A DNA stretch of 64,000 nt. Source: Pseudopyrenochaeta lycopersici. Lineage: Eukaryota; Ascomycota; Dothideomycetes; Pleosporales; Pseudopyrenochaetaceae. The stretch covers positions 558,001-622,000 of the forward strand of contig NHZP01000008.1 of NCBI GenBank assembly GCA_003313425.1. The letters run 5' to 3'. The notes below the pieces were generated by a model. The model was not told the DNA's origin. It worked only from the letters and a program-made list of their open reading frames with translations, and searched no databases. Numbering within the stretch: the stretch's first letter is position 1; the number at the start of each line of letters is the position of its first letter. This document shows positions 32,094 through 43,191 of the stretch, piece by piece. Both the position numbers and the translations under genes were made by a program.

Positions 32094-35000
32094 ATGATGA
32101 CCAGCGAGACCCCCGCCGATCCCCCTAAGAGCGAGGTCAAAGATAGCAAAACCGCAGATTTGCCGAGTCAATCCAAGCCAGAGGTCGAATATGACGATTT
32201 TGGCCTCCCAATAAGGAAACGGCGGCCGAGAACACCGGTCGAGGACAGCTCGGACACGGATGAGGACCAGTTTGAGGATGCGGTAGCTTCCAAGTCGGCG
32301 AGCCGAGACGAGATTACCCTTCAAAGAGGGGCAGAGGACACAGGCAAGGATGAGGGGAAAGAGAGCATAGACCAGGCTCCAGCAGCTCTCTCAAAGCAGG
32401 CAGTAGAGGCAAGCAATTCGCCGCTACAAGTCAATGGCCGTGTGAAGGAGAAAGTGCAAAAGATAGAAGCAAAGGTGGAGCAACAAGAGGAGGATAGAAA
32501 ACCCATAGAAGTAAAGGGTGCGAAGGGTGCCACAGAAGAACAGGGAACGGATGAGAAGGCAGAGGTAATTGAAGACGACAACAAGAGTACACAAGCGAGT
32601 CAAAATGTCTCAGCCAGCAGCCAGCACCCCGAAGCTGCAGACCAGCCTGCCGACGCGAAGCAAGAAGAGCTACATAGTACTCGGCAGTCTGAACCTGCAG
32701 ACGCGAAGCAAGGAGAGCTACATAGTACTCAGCGGTCTGAGCCTGCAGAAAAACGCAAGAGCGAGGAAGCACCATCTGCCCACCGTCACCAAACGAGCGT
32801 CGTTTCCATCTCCGAATACTCCCACCAGCATGCAGTCATGCAACCGCAGAAGGAGGAGAAGAAGGACGATGACGAGGGCGAATGGCAGACTATGCCAGCC
32901 TATGCCCACTATGACATGTACGACGATGACAACAAGCTCATTGCTAAAGAGAACGCGGAAGAGCTCGAGGATATGAGCGGTTATGGAAACGTTGGTGGCG
33001 CTGCCAAAGGCTACACAAGGGTCATTATGGACGATGATGCTGATTCGCAGACAAGCATGGACGACAATACCGCCTATCTGTTCAAAGAGAAGAGTACTGC
33101 GCTACACGATGAGGACGAGGAAGCCCGCGATCCGCTCACCCAAATGCAGACCACTAAAAATCTCCTCACAGAAGGTCAACGTGTCGCATATGTTGGGCTA
33201 GTGCGATTAGCAATGGTGGAGATGGAGAATAAGTTTTCCAGGATCGAAAAGACAAGGAGGGTCAAGAAGGCACTAGAATTGCAGGCAGACACTACCAAGA
33301 TGTGGTCTCAGAAGATTATGGTCAGGCTCTATGGCCATATGGACATTAGTGCTTCAGAGCAAATCATGATCGAACAACTGTCTGACCATGGCGTAGTCGC
33401 GGCAGACCTAACTCCAGCATTGATGGCGAATGCTCGAGTGAAAAATCCGGCTGCGGAAGAAACAGGCTCACCAAAGGACCAAGATTCCACCAGGCCGTCC
33501 ACTTCATCACCTCGTCCCGACTCGATTTCGAAATCGTCGTCCACTTTGGATCTACACGACGACCTGCAATCACCGCCACCTCCACCATACGAAGAGCACC
33601 AAAACGATGACTACCCCGAAGTTAAGACCCCGTCCCAGCTTCCTACAAGCAAGAACCTCGATATCGATCTTCGATGGACGGTTCTATGTGATCTCTTTTT
33701 AGTCCTTATTGCAGACGCTGTGTATGACGCGCGGTCAAGGGAGCTCTTCGAACAAGTTGGCAAGTACTTGAGCGTAGACTGGCTGGAAATCTGCCGCTTC
33801 GAAAAGCGTGTCACTGATGCATTAGAAATGCAAGAGCAAGCCGATAAAGAGAACTGGAACGAAGACGATCATATGATCAGCCGTGCAAAGCGAGCGCGTA
33901 ACCGACGTCTCGCATTCATGGGTCTTGCAACTGTGGGCGGCGGTCTAGTCATTGGTTTGTCTGCTGGCCTACTTGCTCCTCTCATAGGAGCAGGTCTCGC
34001 GGCTGGTTTCACGACGGTTGGTGTAGCTGGCACGAGCAGTTTCCTTGCAGGTGCTGGAGGAGCTGCAATCATCACTTCGACAGGCATTGTTACTGGCAGC
34101 ACGGTCGGTGTCAGAGCTGCAAATAGACGAACAGGTGCTGTAAAGACTTTTGAATACCGGCCCCTGCACAACAACAAGAGGACGCACCTGATCATTACAC
34201 TTGCTGGTTGGATGAATGGTAAAGTGGACGACGTCCGATTGCCATACAGTACCGTGGATCCAGTCATGGGCGATATCTATTCCGTCCTTTGGGAACCTGA
34301 CATGCTGAGAAGTATGGGTGCTACCATCAATATCCTTGCTACCGAAGTGAGTACATGGACATCCATAATGGAGCTTCGAAACTAACATTAAAATAGGCTC
34401 TCACACAAGGTCTTCAACAAGTATTAAGTAGTACCATCTTAGCAGCACTCATGGCCGCCATGACGCTTCCCCTCGCCTTAACAAAACTATCATACCTTAT
34501 CGACAATCCATGGATCGTCTCACAAGCCCGAGCAGATATGGCTGGGCTCATTCTTGCTGACTCGCTCATGGATCGAAACTTGGGGACAAGGCCTGTCACC
34601 CTTGTTGGATTCTCTTTAGGCTCTAGGGTCATCTTTTCGTGCCTAAAAGAGCTCGCAAGTCGTGGCGCTTTTGGTTTAGTACAAAACGTGTACATGTTCG
34701 GTACCCCCGCTGTTGCAAAGCACGACGAGTACATCAAAGCCAGAGCCATCGTGCCCGGAAGATTTGTCAACGGCTATGCTACGAATGATTGGATCTTGGG
34801 TATGCATCACATTCTGTCTATGACAACTTCTCTGCTCACAGTGTTTCTAGGCTACCTTTTCCGCGCAACTAGTGGCGGCGTCATGCGTGTAGCTGGCCTC
34901 GCACCGGTTGAAGTGCCCACTATCGAGAACGTCAATGTGACTGACCTTGTACCTGGCCACATGGCCTATCGTGCTGCAATGCCGAAACTTCTTCGTGAAG

Positions 35001-35974
35001 TTGGCTGGCTCGTCGAATCAGACGAATTCACTGAAATCGAAGACCCAGACCCAGAGAATCATGAGATGCGCCAGCGCGAACTCATCAACGAGATCGAAGA
35101 AGCGCGAAAAGAATTGGAGAAGAAGGCAGCGGAAAAGGAGAAGAAGAGCGGGAGGTTGTCATGGTGGGGAAAGAAGAAGGGGACTAAGAAGGAGTGGGAG
35201 GTATATGATGAGAAGTCGTTAGCTGAGCAGCATAAGCCGATCGATAGAGATGCGGATCCAGCGAAAATTGCCGAAAACCCGGTTATGTTCGATATCGACG
35301 CTATTAGGAAAGAGGTCGCTGCCCTTGCAGCAGAAAGCAAAGAGTATAACGCCGAGGCAGAGTTCGAGATCAAAGAGATCAAGAGTACACTCCCACCAAT
35401 GAAGATCGACATCAGCGCCGCACCACCATACTCGAATCTCAGGGAAACGAAGAGTTACAACGACAGTTTGGGTACATCGACTTTGGACACAAAAGGGAGC
35501 AATTCAAAGAACCTTCACACTACAAATGGACTTCACACACCGAAGACTGCTGATGGACGGGGAAGGCCGGTATTTGATGAATATGACGAATTCGATGACC
35601 CCGGCGCAGAACGTATGGAAATGACCTTTGATACCTCCTTCCGCGAATCCCCAACGCCTTCACCGGCGCCATCAACCTCTGCTTTCAAATCTCCAGTGGC
35701 TCCCACGTACACACCAGAGAAATCCTCATCCACGTGGGATTCAACACCGTCTAGTAAACCCTGGGATTCAACATTGAGTAAGCCTTCGTTATACTCAGAG
35801 CCAAGCTGGAGCGAATCAGCACTACCTGAACGCCCACCCTTGAAGTCGGCGAGAACAGAGCCACATCCCGGAGCTCTCAACGGTGTGAACGTCAACCCAG
35901 ACTACAATGCTTGGGCCGATGAATTTGACGATGACTTTGGGCAGGAGAAGGAGGTGAAGATGAGTTTCATGTGA
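32094..35974 (+). CDS. DUF726 (TMCO4-like) lipase-fold membrane protein
   Basis: Predicted 1276-residue protein in two exons (32094-34346, 34397-35974; 50-nt intron). Residues 1-400 are acidic and disordered, with a 16-residue tandem duplication near 187-218. The DUF726 region starts near residue 360 (LTEGQRVAYVGLVRL). A glycine-rich hydrophobic segment (about 605-680) has one or two membrane spans. The alpha/beta-hydrolase-like part follows, with LVGFSLGSRVI as nucleophile elbow and MFGTPA after it. The C-terminal third has a Lys/Glu coiled stretch and a Ser/Pro-rich tail ending in an acidic DEFDDDFG segment, as in adaptor-binding tails. The yeast relative Mil1 interacts with clathrin adaptor AP-1; that role here is by homology only. 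Enzyme activity is not established. Confidence 0.88.
32652..32747. repeat. 48-bp coding minisatellite, two copies
   Basis: Two tandem 48-bp units (32652-32699 and 32700-32747), differing at a few bases, encode DAKQEELHSTRQSEPA and DAKQGELHSTQRSEPA. The duplication keeps frame inside the disordered N-terminal part of the DUF726 protein. Confidence 0.85.
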
Positions 35975-37023
35975 ACTACATTGACCGGGGATCGGAGCGG
36001 TTTTGTGTTTTCAGGTGTCTTGTATACCCTGCCTTTAATTGTTTTGCACATTCAGCGCGCATCTCTAGGTTGGGTCATGTTGGATTGGGTTTTTAGGTGT
36101 TTTGCGGATATTGGCGTTCAAAGTTTTGGCGGTCAGTTTAAGTCCACGCCGGATCTGTCCCTTCTTCATCCCAAGCATGGTCTGGCGAAAGCATTTGGGA
36201 AGGCACAGTTCTTTTGACTCTGATTCTCATCTGTAGCTCGTTCGATAGTAATTACTACATTCTACCCTGATGCGAGGAACCTCGATATTCGTGAGAAGAA
36301 TTTGTCATATCGTAATCCTGTTCCTCAGGTTTCGCAACTCTCACTGCTAATGCCTGAGGAATCCTTCGACCCTCCCGCCCCAAAAATGTGGATGTCCTGC
36401 TTACGCGTCTGCAAGAACCCCACCAGTGTGGTTCCCAAGGCGAATTAGAGTCCTGCAAATGTGGTAATGTGGGCGACTGATCAAACGGTTCGCTTGGGCG
36501 CAGGGATGGTGTGATGGGGGTGGGTGCCGATCATGACGGATGGGCCTAGACACGGGACAAGGATTGCAGCTTGGAAATAGACCAAGATTCAAGAGGGCTG
36601 TGGATCGCAAGGCTGGGTGGATCGCACATTCGTTTTCTTGCGTGAGAGACGTTTCTAAGATTTGTACTAGCGGGATAGATAGTGGCAAATCTGATTATCG
36701 TGTAGGGGAGTGATGGGGCTATGATATCAAAGGACGTTGAGGACTGTTTGACGAATTGAATGTGTTGCATCCATTGCCTGCGTCACAAGTTTTGCATGCA
36801 TAATTGGGATTAAGATCATAATTCATTATATGCCTTGATTAACACCCTGGCCATCCTGGCCTCCCATTGAGATCGATGCTAGTCTATGAATGGTCCTTAT
36901 CAATATCCTGTGCGCTCCAAATCGCGCGAAAGCCGCTGACAAAGAAATCGCATCATGCGTTGCGTATGCGTGTAATCATACAATTTCAAGGAACCGTCCT
37001 GTACGTGGGAAAAGCTGCACCTC
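35975..37023. other. Convergent 3-prime region, no gene
   Basis: About 1 kb lies between the DUF726 stop and the Pal1 stop, which converge. Small ORFs on the minus strand (36255-36770) have no domain and overlap one another. No gene is supported. Confidence 0.5.
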
Positions 37024-38368
37024 CTAAGCCTCAACCTCTTGTTTGCGTCGGCGAATGCTGCCAAATCGCTTCTTCAAAGTGCTGCTCATGCTCTTGCCCG
37101 TGGTGTTGCTTCGTCCCATGCCAGAAGATTCGGCGTTGCGGGCCTCGGAAGGGACGTCAGGAGCGTCGGTATAGCCAACGCTCCGGCTGTGCTGGCGACG
37201 GGAAGTCATTTCGGTGCCGCTGTCTCCAAGCCTCTTGTGGTCTTTCAAGGCTTTTTCAATGGTATATGAGGGCTCGCCTTTACCCTTGAGGTCGTCTGGG
37301 TGATATTCCTAGATGTTGTGAGCAAGGAATTTGACTGATGTATGCTCTTGATTGACTCACGACGCCTGGCCATCTGCGGTAGTCGCCGCCTGCCTCCCGC
37401 TGGAGGTCGGCTCCCTCTTCATAGTTGAGCACTCTTCCGAATCGATCCATCATGCCTGGTGGAATATTGGCGACACCTTCCAAAGGTCGATGCTTCGTTA
37501 CAGCGTCGACAATGTTTTCTCGGGGTGTGGCCCTCAGCGCCTCTTCATTTGTGTCCTTGACCGCCGCAATAGGGCCGTACTTAACATACTTATTGCGGGC
37601 GATGCTGGCGGCATCGTAAGGGCCTTCGTGGTGGTACTGGGAGACACCCGATTTGTCGAGGCGGTCGATAACATCCGCGCCTGCGAAGTTCTTCTTCCTA
37701 AGATGGGGAGCACGGTGAGCAATCTTCTCATCTCTACGCAGTGTATCCAGTGGCCTATGAGACTTATCACCCGGGTAGCGCTCCTTTAGTGAGCCGCCGC
37801 GAGTAAGTCCGTCGTTCTTGGATGAAGTTGGTGCCGGGTTACTGGAGCGTCGAGGGCGGCTCTTGTCCATGGATCCAAACGCTTCCGCACGATGATTGCT
37901 GGAGAAGCGCTCACGGCGGGGGCTGGCAGAGTTTGGGGGTGAGGGGTAGTCATACTTCCTACTGCTTCTTGGGGTAATCTGTCCGTGCTCTGTCACAGAA
38001 GGGCCTTTGGAGTCCGATGAAGCTCTGGAGCGGCGGTACGGATTAGTTTCTACTGAGCTGCCTGTGTGCTGCGGTCGGACATTAACAGACGAGATATCCT
38101 TGGGTAAATCGCCAGATCCGGGAGGTGTTATAGGTTGTTGGGGTGCGAAGGTAGAGCGAAAGTGGCTATTTAGTCCCGTCTCATCACTCGGATCCGGCTC
38201 GACCAAAGGGTCGATCAAAGCATGTTGCGCCTTGAGGGTCAGCCATTTATCAAGTCAAGCAGCATAGCGGAGAGATTCAGAAAAGGTACGGAAGAAGTTA
38301 CGCCCAATCGCGCGGATCCGCGTGGGTCGTATGCAAGGGAGAAGTTGTTATCAACTTACCCGCTCCAT
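37024..38368 (-). CDS. Pal1-type cell-morphology protein
   Basis: Predicted 387-residue Pal1-domain protein. Fission yeast Pal1 is a membrane-associated, cortex-localised factor for cell shape, linked to endocytosis. Exons: a 9-nt first exon (38360-38368, MER), then 37361-38230, then 37024-37308. The first intron (129 nt) has a strong gtaagt donor; its acceptor at 38231-38233 is forced by an upstream stop. The N-terminus AQHALIDPLVEPDPS and the SHFRSTF segment are typical. The Pal1 domain spans about residues 160-330, with FAGADVIDRLD, GPYDAASIARNK and EYHPDDLKGKGEPSYTIEKAL. The C-terminal tail is basic (KKRFGSIRRRK). Much of the N-terminal half is Ser/Pro/Arg-rich and disordered. Confidence 0.88.
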
Positions 38369-38730
38369 GATGTTTGTGCGACTTGAGACGAAAATGTGCG
38401 ATGTCTGTCGAAGCGTGAAGAGGCAGCACAGAGAAAGTGTTTGGTGGTAAGTCAGTGGTCAGGTGTCTGTGAAATCTTGAGGAAGAGCAGGTGATGAGGG
38501 GAGCCATTCAAATATAGCCTGACTTGGCAGGCACGACGCGTAACATGTCATCGCTTTTGTCGTGGCCCTGCGTTCGGTCGGTCGTTCTTGGTGATGAGTC
38601 GGCCAATCGCTGCTACGTCATGCGGATGCGCTAGGCTCAAAGTGGGGCCCGAGTCTGGAGCCCCCACTGGCCCGCACCTAGCAGTGACGACAGCCACAAG
38701 GTCGCCAACCACGCCCAACCAAGCTCTACC
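38369..38730. promoter_or_regulatory. Shared promoter region of Pal1 and USB1
   Basis: This 362-bp gap separates divergent start codons, so it should hold both promoters. No ORF here is convincing and no obvious TATA box was found. Confidence 0.45.
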
Positions 38731-39794
38731 ATGTCTCTGGTGCAATACCCAGACTCCGATTCAGAGGCCGATGATAAAAGCCATACTATATCTGCCCAAC
38801 CGTTGCAGCATATCACTCAGTCAGCCGTGAAGCGCAAACGCAGTCAGGATGACCTGCCACCGCTTCCGGCCGCATTCCACGATCTTTACTCAGCCAACGC
38901 ACGCGTCAGCACAAGCGACAATCCAAGCCTGCACGGTGGCCGTAAGCGGGCTGTACCTCACGTTGAAGGGAATTGGCCAAGCCATATCTACCTAGAGTGT
39001 AAGGATGTTCACTTTCTGCCAATTCTTCAAGAAGTGGGCTGGCAGGCTAACGAGTTCGAGGGGTACCTTCGCAGACTGAGTCTGATAGCCTACATGGACT
39101 GATACAGCATGTAAAAGACAGTATTGTGCATAAAATCGCGGTACAAAAGAAGAATGTGCCAGTTCCTGAGTTCATACCATCCCTACAGTCGGAGCTTGGC
39201 GCATCACTACCATTGCACGTTTCCTTGTCGCGAACATTGCAAATCAAGACCGAGGATCGAGAGGCCTTTCTTGAGACTCTGAGTTCTAAATTGCGGAAAG
39301 CTGCAGTCTGCGCATTTCACTTTGACTTCCATAGTCTCAAGTTGGTGCCAAACTTCGAACGTAACCGGTGGTTTTTAGTCCTCAACATAAAGAAACCAGA
39401 GCGTGATGAATTGAACAGGCTTCTCGCTGCTTGCAATAATACTGCCGAGATCAGCGGCCATTCAGGCCTATATACCGGCGGTAAGGGCGACGGGCCGAAA
39501 GAGAACGACGAGCGCGCCATCAACAGTTTGAAAAGGAGGAAAAGCCAACATGGTGAACAGGACCAGATTGACTATTCAGAATTCTTCCATGTCAGCATAG
39601 CCTGGAATTTGGCAGAGCCTGACCCTGAATGGGTCTCCTTGATCCAAAGTGTTGACATTCATCAGTACATCCAGCCACCACAAGCTAGGTTTGACACCGT
39701 CAAAGCAAGGATTGGAAATGTGGTCCACAACATCGCGCTGGGAGCAAAACGGACAACCCTTGGAAAAGGAGGAGGCATTATGGGTTTGGGATAA
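38731..39794 (+). CDS. USB1: U6 snRNA phosphodiesterase Usb1/Mpn1
   Basis: Predicted 333-residue 2H-phosphoesterase. Usb1 trims the 3-prime oligo(U) tail of U6 snRNA, leaving a protected end, in the nucleus. Exons 38731-38998 and 39061-39794, with a 62-nt intron. Both catalytic HxS motifs are present: LHVSLS (about residue 155) and FHVSIAW (about 287). The junction restores the IYLEW start of the fold, followed by LIQHVKDSI. The N-terminal 80 residues are disordered, with a KRKR nuclear-type motif. The C-terminus has [10 protein letters not shown] and a Gly-rich end. It is divergent from the Pal1 gene. Confidence 0.93.
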
Positions 39795-40475
39795 TCGTCG
39801 TCTCCATGAGCTTGGCATCGACGTGTAACAATTTTTGACAAGGATGCCCTGTCCTCATTAGGTATCAAGGCTGCAGTCGACAAACCCTAGTTCAAGCACG
39901 ATGGCAATCATGAGTTGTCGACAACCCCTATTGCAAAATGTGCCCAAAGTATTCCTGGATACTTTCTGAAATTGAAGCCCCACGTTACTCACGAGACAAC
40001 TCACGAGAGTCGTACAATCAGTATTTTTACCTACAGTATCGACAAACGAGGGGGGAGAGATGGTTCGTATGGCCTAATTGCCGTCTCGACCGCACTTTTA
40101 CAACTTCAGCCCTTCATGCGCAGAAACGAGAATTACGTCTTTTGAAGCCTTGCCGCTAACCGCAAGATGATTGTACACTTCTACATCATGATATGCTGAG
40201 GAATAGCCTTCTTAAAAACCTACGATCGGTATACTGAACGCTCTACTATACCTAATTCAATCTGTCTCCCACGAACGGTGTTCAAGTCAAACTGGCTTCC
40301 CACTTAAGCGGTGTTCTGTATTAGCATTCTAGCGCCAGTACTACTACCACATCCTTAAAATACGCGATTGGTTACTTGTACTAACGAGGACATTTACCAC
40401 AGTCAGCCACATGGTCATGGCTGGAATAGGTTGTTTGCAAACGCATGTAGCATGTCAACAAGCTCACAGTGGCGT
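39795..40475. other. Intergenic region, no supported gene
   Basis: This is 681 bp of AT-rich sequence after the USB1 stop, reaching the 3-prime end of the decayed minus-strand gene. Short ORFs have no recognisable content. Confidence 0.5.
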
Positions 40476-40951
40476 TTACACTTGAAGAGCATCACAACGA
40501 AGATGAACAAACATTGCTCGGAAGAACATACTTCCATGCCCGAATGCAAACCCCACCTTCCACTCAGCCTCAGCTGACTTGGCAGCCTGATTCAAAGTGA
40601 GGATAAACAGTCCGCCCTCAACGAATACAATATTGATCGAGAAGTTTAATACCCGCTGAGAAGGTCCTACAATCGAGGAGAGCCAAAGAGTTATTCCGAT
40701 AATCCTTCGTGAGCTTTAATAGCTTCATAGTTCTTCCCAGCTTCGTTTGCTTGATATGACCTTGTGTCAGCGTCAATATTTCACAAACTCCCCAAAGAAG
40801 ACTAAGTGCCAGAATAGTCAAGCCTACAACAGTCCTATTTGAATTTTGTATAGACTAAAGACCCTAGCGAGAGCCGCCGGCGTCGAGACTGCCGAAAGCC
40901 ATTCTCTTCGCCTCGTCAGCTATAATATCACCCATAAGGTTCAAGCTGGAA
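40476..40951 (-). pseudogene. Probable remnant of a membrane-protein gene
   Basis: Reading leftward, three protein-like blocks lie in different frames. Near 40951-40890: MGDIIADEAKRMAFGS in an amphipathic pattern, then a stop. Near 40825-40755: a hydrophobic helix LTILALSLLWGVCEILTL. Near 40720-40476: an open block of about 79 codons with SSIVGPSQRVLNF, GGLFILTL and FAFGHGSMFFRAMF, ending at taa (40476-40478). No GT-AG combination I tried joins the second and third blocks in phase, which suggests frame-breaking damage rather than a simple intron. I do not recognise the family. It is head to head with the TPR-kinase gene. It could also be a real gene with splice sites I missed. Confidence 0.4.
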
Positions 40952-41097
40952 AGACGGGTATGAGATCGATATAGTACAAATAATCAGTCTTATCGTGGTC
41001 GCATATAAAGTGTACATAAGAAAAGTTTTATTGTCAGAGTAGCCACTCTTACGAGTGAAACAAGTACGATAAAGCCAGTGAGGTTATCCAACGAGCA

Positions 41098-43191
41098 ATG
41101 CAGGAGCAGGAAACAAGGGACAGAAAAGACTACACAGGCACGCTCGAGAGCAAGTTCTGGCTAGGGCGCACACTCTACCAGCAGGCCAAGTACATCGAAG
41201 CCGGGCAGGTGTTCCAGGAAATCTCTCAGGAGTATGAGAGAACTCTTGGACCATACCGTAATAACACGCTTTCGAGCAAGTATTGGTTAGGAGTCACACT
41301 TTACGAGCAAAGTAGGTACGATGAGGCTGAAAAGGTGCTCCGACAAGTAGTCGAACTAGAGGGAAAAGTTGAGAAGGGCTATGGAGGCATGAATGAGAGC
41401 ATGTTCCAGCTAGGACGCGTACTGTATCAGCAGGAGAAGTACGTCGAAGCTGAGAAGATTCTCCGGCAAGCAGTGCAGGGTTGGGAAAGATCACACGGAC
41501 CAGATTATAAAGACACTCTCTCGGGAAAGTACTGGTTGGGACTTGCGGTCTATGAGCAGAAGAAGTACAAGGAAGCCGAAGAAATATTCCAACAGGTGGT
41601 GCACCAAGAGGGAAACAGTGGACAAGGCTCTGCACGCATGCTCGAGACCAGGCTCCAATTAGGACGAGTACTCCACCACCTGGAGAAGTACAATGAAGCG
41701 GAGGATGTGCTCCGACAAGCAGCACATAGGCAAGAAGAACCATTTGAAAACAATCCGAAAGACATTGTTGATGTCGTAACCTTGCCACAAGAATTGCAAA
41801 AGCAGGAGAAAAGAACAGAAAGGGATCAGACGAACACCCCTGATAGCGCAGCCTTGTCACAAGAAATGCAGCTGAAGCCCTCCTCACCCATCACACCCCC
41901 ATCGACGGACATTCCCGCGCAACGCACCTTACTCTATCGGTTGAACAACTTTTTTTCACAGAAAAGGGGTGTTCAGAAGCAATATGATGATTCCGAAATC
42001 CAGGAAATAGCAATGCTGTTGCAAGTCTTGAATCCGCCATGGAGCAAGGTTCCAAGGACTTATGTCGTTCTACGGACTATTGGCTATTTGAATCTGCTGG
42101 GAGATATGATAGATGTCGGCTTTTCTGATTACTGGTTTCCTGTGACCGAACGAAACTTGCCAGGCTGCCTACAGCCGAGTGTTCGAGCAGCATTCGTTAA
42201 TGCACAGGGTCTAGTATTGACAAAGTCGATAGACCTTGAAAGAGCTGAACGCGGCCAGCATTGCTTTTTCACGCAAGGAGATTCCTTTCCTTTTGAACCA
42301 AAGGAAATCTTAGGAAAAGGTGGGACGTGCGAAGTTGATAAAGTCTACAGTCAGTTCAGCCACAGGGAGTATGCAAGAAAGCGTATGCCTCGAAAGGCAT
42401 TTCGCAGTGAAGGAAAAGAACAAATGAATAAATTTACCGCCGAGATCGAGATACTAAAGCGCTTAAAGCACCGCCACGTCGTAGAACTTGTTGGCAGTTA
42501 CACAGATGCGAAGTACATTGGCATAATAATGTCCCCTGTTGCCGACATGGACCTAGGCAAATACCTCGCACGCGCTACAGCAAATCATCATTGCGAGCTG
42601 CGGACCTTCTTTGGCTGCCTAGCCAACGCACTTGACTTTCTGCATATTCACAAAGTCAGACACAAGGACATCAAGCCAGGCAATATTCTTGTGCATGCTG
42701 GCAATGTTTTGTTTGCAGATTTTGGCTTATCTCTCGACTATACGGATGCAGACGGTAGTACGACTACAGGTCCACCAAATGGGCGGACTCGGAAATATTG
42801 CGCACCTGAAGTCGCTATGTATGAACCTCGGAATAATAAGTCTGACATCTGGAGCCTAGGAGTTGTCTATATGGAGATGATTGTCGTCCTCAAGGGCAAG
42901 TCAATCCAGGACATGTATGACTTCTTTACAGAGCATGGTTCAAAGCAAGATTGTATTCGCACCAATCCTGTTGCCTTCTTGGAATTTGCTCTAGAGATAA
43001 GAGGATTAGGGCAGCTGTCGGATAATAGAGCACTGGATTTGACTCAACAAATGCTCTCGGCAGAGCAGCAAAGTCGTCCAAGCGCATCCTCCCTAGTTGC
43101 ATCTTTCGCAGATTGTGGTGGGGAAGGTCACGAAACAGATTTCTGCGGGGCTTGTTGCATTCCCTCTGAGACTGACGGCTATTCGGACTAG
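41098..43191 (+). CDS. TPR-repeat protein kinase fusion
   Basis: Single-exon 697-residue protein. Residues 10-215 hold five kinesin-light-chain-like TPR units (ESKFWLGRTLYQQ, SSKYWLGVTLYEQ and so on). Residues 220-290 are linker. Residues 290-400 match the region that precedes the kinase in a family of Pezizomycotina kinases (WSKVPRTYVVLRTIG, DYWFPVTE). The kinase domain spans about 400-665: a glycine loop GKGGTCEV from about 405, Lys in YARKRM, catalytic HKDIKPGN at about 522 (HRD with Lys for Arg), DFG at about 541, CAPEV. All catalytic residues are present, so activity is plausible. The tail is Cys-rich. The repeat homology runs upstream of the ATG (KYDKASEVIQRA) through a stop codon, so the 5-prime end may be truncated or an exon missed. 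Role unknown; fungal signalling or incompatibility is inference. Confidence 0.82.
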   Translation: MQEQETRDRKDYTGTLESKFWLGRTLYQQAKYIEAGQVFQEISQEYERTLGPYRNNTLSSKYWLGVTLYEQSRYDEAEKVLRQVVELEGKVEKGYGGMNESMFQLGRVLYQQEKYVEAEKILRQAVQGWERSHGPDYKDTLSGKYWLGLAVYEQKKYKEAEEIFQQVVHQEGNSGQGSARMLETRLQLGRVLHHLEKYNEAEDVLRQAAHRQEEPFENNPKDIVDVVTLPQELQKQEKRTERDQTNTPDSAALSQEMQLKPSSPITPPSTDIPAQRTLLYRLNNFFSQKRGVQKQYDDSEIQEIAMLLQVLNPPWSKVPRTYVVLRTIGYLNLLGDMIDVGFSDYWFPVTERNLPGCLQPSVRAAFVNAQGLVLTKSIDLERAERGQHCFFTQGDSFPFEPKEILGKGGTCEVDKVYSQFSHREYARKRMPRKAFRSEGKEQMNKFTAEIEILKRLKHRHVVELVGSYTDAKYIGIIMSPVADMDLGKYLARATANHHCELRTFFGCLANALDFLHIHKVRHKDIKPGNILVHAGNVLFADFGLSLDYTDADGSTTTGPPNGRTRKYCAPEVAMYEPRNNKSDIWSLGVVYMEMIVVLKGKSIQDMYDFFTEHGSKQDCIRTNPVAFLEFALEIRGLGQLSDNRALDLTQQMLSAEQQSRPSASSLVASFADCGGEGHETDFCGACCIPSETDGYSD
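41128..41732. repeat. Five diverged TPR-coding tandem units
   Basis: Units of about 124-134 nt begin near 41128, 41262, 41390, 41516 and 41641. Each encodes two helices with an x-L-G-x-x-L-Y-x-Q-x-x-Y core and ends with an E-x-V-L-R-Q or related helix. They are recognisable at DNA level, so the array is young or kept similar by exchange. Confidence 0.8.
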
